Assembly (NCBI GenBank): GCA_027484495.1
Contig: JAIXSW010000175.1
Coordinates: forward strand, 1 to 8,829
DNA: 8,829 nt
Reading direction: 5' to 3'
Origin: Gammaproteobacteria bacterium
GTDB taxonomy: Bacteria > Pseudomonadota > Gammaproteobacteria > Enterobacterales > Alteromonadaceae
The position numbers and the translations under genes were made by a program. Within the stretch, counting starts at the first letter, position 1; the number at the start of each line of letters is the position of its first letter. Shown here in pieces: positions 6,228-8,829 of the stretch. The notes under the pieces are model-generated. The model had not been told where the DNA came from, did no database searches, and saw only the letters and a list, made by a program, of their open reading frames with translations.

Positions 6228-7345
6228 AAGATGGCCTCATACATGTCGGTTAAGAGATCAAGATCCGCCACCCGCACATGTTCGTTGATTTTATGAATAG
6301 TGCCATTGCAGGGGCCGAGTTCAACCACTTGCGCGCCGGTCGGAGCAATAAAGCGGCCATCCGATGTCCCGCCGGTGGTTTCTAAGGCGGTTTCAAAGCC
6401 TTGCACCTGGCGAACAGCTTTCACTGCCGCTTCAACCAACGGGCCACGATCGGTCAGAAACGGCAAACCGTTGACCACCCACTCAATGTCATATTGCAGC
6501 TGATGCTGGTCCAATAATGCCAACACCCGTTGCTGTAACTGCTCAGCGGTGACTTCGGTACTGAAGCGGAAGTTAAAGGTCAGGCTGAGTTCACCGGGGA
6601 CCACGTTGGTCGCGCCAGTGCCGGCATGAATGTTGGAGATCTGAAAGCTGGTGGCCGGGAAAAAAGCATTGCCTTGGTCCCATACTTCAGTACTCAGCGC
6701 CGCCAGCGCAGGTGCTGCTTTGTGAATTGGATTGTCAACCAGATGCGGGTAGGCCACATGTCCCTGCACGCCTTTGACTTTCAGGTAACCGGTCAGGCTG
6801 CCGCGCCGGCCATTTTTAATGACATCGCCAACTTGATTGGTACTGGAAGGTTCGCCTACCAGACACCAGCTGATTTTTTCCTGGCGGGCTTCCAGCGTTT
6901 CAATGACGCGTTTAGTACCATTGATAAAAGGGCCTTCTTCGTCGCTGGTGATTAAAAAGGCGATGTCGCCGGTGAGCTGCGGATTTTTTGCTAAAAATCG
7001 TTCGGTGGCGACGATCATCGCCGCCAGACTGCCTTTCATGTCGGCAGTACCGCGGCCAAATAACAATCCGTCGCGAATTTCGGGTTCAAATGGCGGGCTA
7101 TCCCATTGTTCGAGTGGTCCGGTAGGAACGACATCGGTATGACCGGCGAAGCAAAACAACGGTTTGCCCTGACCGCGGCGCGCCCATAAATTTAATGTAT
7201 CTTCGAAAAACATCGATTCAATATCAAAACCAAGAGCGCTCAGACGATCGGCCATTAATTGCTGGCAGCCTTCATCGAGTGGCGTGACGGAAGGGCGACG
7301 GATCAGTGCTTCAGTCAGGCTAAGTACGGCAGATTTTTCAGACAT
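6209..7345 (-). CDS. dapE: Succinyl-diaminopimelate desuccinylase DapE
   Basis: DapE hydrolyses N-succinyl-L,L-diaminopimelate to L,L-diaminopimelate and succinate in the succinylase branch of lysine/DAP synthesis, in the cytoplasm as a di-zinc enzyme. The protein has 378 residues (E. coli has 375). It shows the M20 metallopeptidase motifs: GHTDVVP with His69 and Asp71, GRGTADMKG with the bridging Asp102, TSDEEGP with catalytic Glu136 and zinc ligand Glu137, VGEPSS with Glu165, TGGTSDGRFIA, and GPCNGTIHKINE with His351. The dimerisation domain lies between, with HVAYPH and GATNVVPGEL. The ATG at 7345 gives the normal N-terminus; only a weak GAG precedes it. It begins 8 bp after the yffB stop, as in the conserved yffB-dapE pair, and its end overlaps the M15 gene. 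The yffB stop and this start are close enough for coupling. Confidence 0.97.
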   Translation of the reverse strand: MSEKSAVLSLTEALIRRPSVTPLDEGCQQLMADRLSALGFDIESMFFEDTLNLWARRGQGKPLFCFAGHTDVVPTGPLEQWDSPPFEPEIRDGLLFGRGTADMKGSLAAMIVATERFLAKNPQLTGDIAFLITSDEEGPFINGTKRVIETLEARQEKISWCLVGEPSSTNQVGDVIKNGRRGSLTGYLKVKGVQGHVAYPHLVDNPIHKAAPALAALSTEVWDQGNAFFPATSFQISNIHAGTGATNVVPGELSLTFNFRFSTEVTAEQLQQRVLALLDQHQLQYDIEWVVNGLPFLTDRGPLVEAAVKAVRQVQGFETALETTGGTSDGRFIAPTGAQVVELGPCNGTIHKINEHVRVADLDLLTDMYEAILWHLLT

Positions 7346-7353
7346 AACAGATC

Positions 7354-7719
7354 TCAGAGGCAGAATTGCTGGTATTGGCTGGCATCAAAACCAACCAGAA
7401 ACTGGTCGCCGCGTTGTAACAACGGTCGTTTAATCACGGCAGGGTGACGTTGCATCAGCGCCAGCGCGGCCGCGGCATCACTGATTTGTTTGTCGGCGTC
7501 GGTTAAACCCCGCCAGGTGGTACCGCGCTGGTTAATCAGTTTGTCCCAACCCAGCGCTGCGATGGCCTGTTGCAACACCGTCTCAGGTACACCATCGGTG
7601 CGGTAATCGTGAAAATGCGCTGCGATCTGCTGCTCGGCCAGGTAGCTACGTGCTTTTTTCATCGTGTCGCAATTTTTAATGCCATAAATCTTAATGTCAT
7701 GGTGAACAACGGACATCAC
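7354..7719 (-). CDS. yffB: ArsC/Spx-family protein YffB
   Basis: A 121-residue thioredoxin-fold protein of the ArsC/Spx group, matching E. coli YffB (118 residues). It has IYGIKNCDTMKKARSYL (11-27) with the single N-terminal Cys17, HDYRTDG (37-43), the family block INQRGTTWRGL (62-72) and AVIKRPLL (94-101). YffB is thought to be a glutathione-linked thiol protein rather than a true arsenate reductase; its substrate is unknown. An extra Cys sits at position 120, one residue from the C-terminus, which E. coli YffB lacks. The start is either GTG at 7719 or ATG at 7716. AGGAG lies nine bases before the GTG and twelve before the ATG, so GTG is slightly favoured. It starts 26 bp after the EIIA-like gene and ends 8 bp before dapE. 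Confidence 0.92.
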   Translation of the reverse strand: MMSVVHHDIKIYGIKNCDTMKKARSYLAEQQIAAHFHDYRTDGVPETVLQQAIAALGWDKLINQRGTTWRGLTDADKQISDAAAALALMQRHPAVIKRPLLQRGDQFLVGFDASQYQQFCL

Positions 7720-7745
7720 AGTGAAAAACTCCTGAAATTTAAAAA

Positions 7746-8267
7746 CTAATTGGCTTGTGTGCTCTTCAGTTCAAGCCAGAATAACGGGTCTTGTCCGGCT
7801 GCAACAAAACCGGTTCTGCTATGCAAGCGCTGGATCTTCGGGTGTTCTACAATAGAAACCAGACACGTCAGCGGGCTACTCCACCGCTGTAAGCGCGACA
7901 GATCAAACTGCAGTAGCGGCTGACCCGCCTGTATTTTACTGCGATCAGCCACCAACCAGTGAAAGCCCATGGTCTGTTGCTGACAGGCATCGGGAAAACA
8001 GACCTCCACTTTTAAGCCTTGTGGGTGATGCAGAATAATCCGGCTCCCGCCCATATCCAGCCGGCTGACGGCCCCGGTAAAAGGGGCAAGCAATTGCTGG
8101 CCCTGCAGCTGGATCTGTACGGCATCCGGCAATAACCCAGACCGGTATACAGTCCCGGCATTGTCATCCGGTGCACTGACCAGCCCACTGACCGGGCTGC
8201 GGATCTCGAATCCGCGCGCCGGCGGCTGGTCTGTATGCAATGTCAGTTTGCTAAATGCCGATGTCAT
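7746..8267 (-). CDS. EIIA-Glc-like (PTS glucose IIA domain) protein lacking both active-site histidines
   Basis: This 173-residue protein has the all-beta PTS EIIA type 1 (Crr) domain over nearly its whole length (E. coli Crr has 169). Shared landmarks are IRSPVSGLV (22-30), LPDAVQIQL (46-54), LLAPFTGAV (59-67), GLKVEVCF (84-91), MGFHWLVADRSKIQAGQPLLQFDL (100-123) and LTCLVSIVEH further on. A gap-free alignment to E. coli EIIA-Glc from APVDG to HFGIDT puts Ser75 at the auxiliary histidine and Cys90 at the phosphorylated histidine. The protein therefore cannot accept phosphate from HPr in the known way. I infer a regulatory, binding or scaffolding role rather than sugar uptake. The frame extends to a TTG at 8306, but the ATG at 8267 gives the Crr-like length; its ribosome site (GGA ten bases upstream) is weak, so the start is uncertain. 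It heads the yffB-dapE operon. Confidence 0.85.
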   Translation of the reverse strand: MTSAFSKLTLHTDQPPARGFEIRSPVSGLVSAPDDNAGTVYRSGLLPDAVQIQLQGQQLLAPFTGAVSRLDMGGSRIILHHPQGLKVEVCFPDACQQQTMGFHWLVADRSKIQAGQPLLQFDLSRLQRWSSPLTCLVSIVEHPKIQRLHSRTGFVAAGQDPLFWLELKSTQAN

Positions 8268-8329
8268 GAATATCAATTCCAGGAACCTGTCTCCTGATAG
8301 TACCAAAGTCCTTAGCCCTGCTGCAGTGA

Positions 8330-8454
8330 CAAATGAAAAAAACTCGCCACCAGATTCGTCATTTGGCCGCTGTCAAAGCGTAATAGGTGAAAACAGTGGT
8401 TTAACAGTGATTTTTCGCTGAAATGTTGTTTTTGTCATGTCATTTTACAAATGA
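8330..8454. repeat. Four AAATGA/TCATTT copies as two inverted pairs upstream of the EIIA-like gene
   Basis: The hexamer AAATGA occurs at 8331-8336 and 8449-8454, and its complement TCATTT at 8359-8364 and 8440-8445. They form one pair with 7-bp arms (CAAATGA at 8330-8336, TCATTTG at 8359-8365) and a compact 15-bp palindrome (8440-8454) with a 3-bp centre. The longer string ACAAATGAAA is repeated exactly at 8329-8338 and 8447-8456. Placement in the operon leader suggests regulator binding sites, but no regulator is identified. Confidence 0.45.
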
Positions 8455-8488
8455 AAGCGCTGGATCTGGCGATTTGATTACAATCAGG

Positions 8489-8511
8489 TTGTCCACAGAT
8501 TCTGTGGATAA
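8489..8511. promoter_or_regulatory. Head-to-head pair of DnaA boxes
   Basis: TTGTCCACA at 8489-8497 on the plus strand matches the DnaA box TTATCCACA at eight of nine positions. TGTGGATAA at 8503-8511 is an exact box on the minus strand. They face each other across 5 bp, and with one more flanking base on each side form a near-perfect 10-bp inverted repeat. AT-rich DNA follows directly (8520-8660). Possible roles are DnaA-controlled transcription of one or both flanking genes, or DnaA titration. The small number of boxes and scarcity of GATC sites argue against oriC. Confidence 0.55.
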
Positions 8512-8784
8512 CTTTGTGGGTTGTTCTGTTTATCTTTATTATCTATATGAAATATAACAATAATGTCGAATGGCACAAAATTTGTTATTTGATGACATTG
8601 AGATGAATGCTATCAAATGCCCGAAAATATATCTTTTCATTCAATGTTGTGATTTATGCGTGATTTTCTCTCAACTGTGCAGCCTTTGCCTGACGCGGTA
8701 TCCGGCTTTTTTCGCTGAACCATAGGCTGGCAGTCCCCATTTATGCTAGTGTTGCTTTAGATGCTTTATTTCCGGAGTCCTGCG

Positions 8785-8829
8785 ATGCGCACAGATGTCC
8801 GCAGTACGTTGCAAATGGGTGTGCATTAC
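8785..8829 (+). CDS. Start of an unidentified gene (3' end outside window)
   Basis: An ATG at 8785 is preceded by GGAG (8774-8777) with a seven-base spacing, a good ribosome binding site. The frame stays open to the window edge, giving 15 residues beginning MRTDVRSTLQMGVHY. This is too short to assign a family. It is the only feature accounting for plus-strand regulatory DNA in the preceding intergenic region and would be transcribed divergently from the EIIA-like operon. Confidence 0.55.
   Translation, partial: MRTDVRSTLQMGVHY

Larger units (their letters stand above)
8268..8784. other. Intergenic region of about 0.5 kb between divergent genes
   Basis: No convincing coding sequence is seen. 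The left half (8268-8460) is the leader/promoter side of the EIIA-like operon and holds inverted AAATGA/TCATTT copies plus a direct repeat AACAGTG at 8392-8398 and 8403-8409, spaced 11 bp. A weak minus-strand promoter candidate is ATGACA, 17 bp, AAAAAT (about 8438-8410). The middle holds two head-to-head DnaA boxes. The right half (8520-8660) is strongly AT-rich, with an inverted pair ATTTGAT (8587-8593) and ATCAAAT (8612-8618). TATGCT at 8742-8747 is a possible -10 for the following gene, without a good -35. Confidence 0.6.

Noticed and set aside
8348..8376. Promoter for the EIIA-like operon using the exact TTGACA at 8376-8371 (minus strand)
   Set aside because: The sequence 16-18 bp downstream is CTGGTG-like and cannot serve as a -10.
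8161..8421. Plus-strand open frame of 86 codons across the start of the EIIA-like gene
   Set aside because: Its first part is antisense to a recognisable EIIA-like coding region and the protein shows no family features or ribosome site.
8489..8660. A chromosomal origin (oriC)
   Set aside because: Only two good DnaA boxes are present, GATC sites are nearly absent, and the neighbours are not the usual oriC flanking genes (mnmG/gidA, mioC, dnaA, rpmH). A regulatory or titration site fits better.
8690..8715. Terminator before the 8785 gene, suggested by a T-run after CCGGC
   Set aside because: No stem of useful length can be formed in front of the T-run, and no plus-strand gene upstream requires termination there.

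Overview
This window looks like the chromosome of a gammaproteobacterium of the Alteromonadales/Chromatiales type, with Rheinheimera or Alishewanella-like organisms the best guess. That assignment is an inference from protein resemblance and gene order (yejK diverging from yejL-yejM; yffB-dapE followed by an M15 peptidase and a DUF2897-type small protein), not from a database search. I see no mobile element, CRISPR array, rRNA or tRNA. Base composition and codon use look even across the coding part. The only markedly AT-rich stretch is the last intergenic region.

Layout. (1) Positions 1-564, plus strand: the C-terminal part of an EAL-domain cyclic-di-GMP phosphodiesterase, cut by the window edge. 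It ends convergently against (2) yaeQ-cvfB on the minus strand, a tightly coupled pair (TAATG junction). A strong U-tailed hairpin sits directly in front of yaeQ. (3) A 65-residue DUF2061 membrane protein has its own recognisable promoter and a good Shine-Dalgarno site. (4) yejL-yejM on the minus strand diverge from yejK (nucleoid-associated protein) on the plus strand across a 69-bp gap. yejM ends in a terminator whose stem includes its stop codon. Its periplasmic domain is clearly shorter and more degenerate than that of E. coli YejM/PbgA. (5) A five-gene minus-strand operon runs from 8267 down to 5273: an EIIA-Glc-like protein lacking both active-site histidines, yffB (ArsC/Spx-like), dapE, a signal-less M15 peptidase starting at a GTG inside dapE, and a one-TM DUF2897-type protein starting inside the M15 gene. 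(6) An intergenic region of about 0.5 kb (8268-8784) holds AAATGA/TCATTT inverted repeats, a head-to-head pair of DnaA boxes and AT-rich DNA. It precedes the first 15 codons of a plus-strand gene that runs off the window.

How the parts fit. The yejK-yejL-yejM locus is a conserved gammaproteobacterial unit; YejM ties inner-membrane LPS sensing to LpxC turnover. The dapE operon joins diaminopimelate/lysine synthesis with a likely cytoplasmic peptidoglycan-peptide carboxypeptidase, so its theme is cell-wall precursor supply or recycling. The pseudo-EIIA at the head of that operon and the DnaA-box palindrome upstream of it are the two least ordinary things here. Most of the window is core genome, and I see no clear sign of a wholly new multi-gene system.
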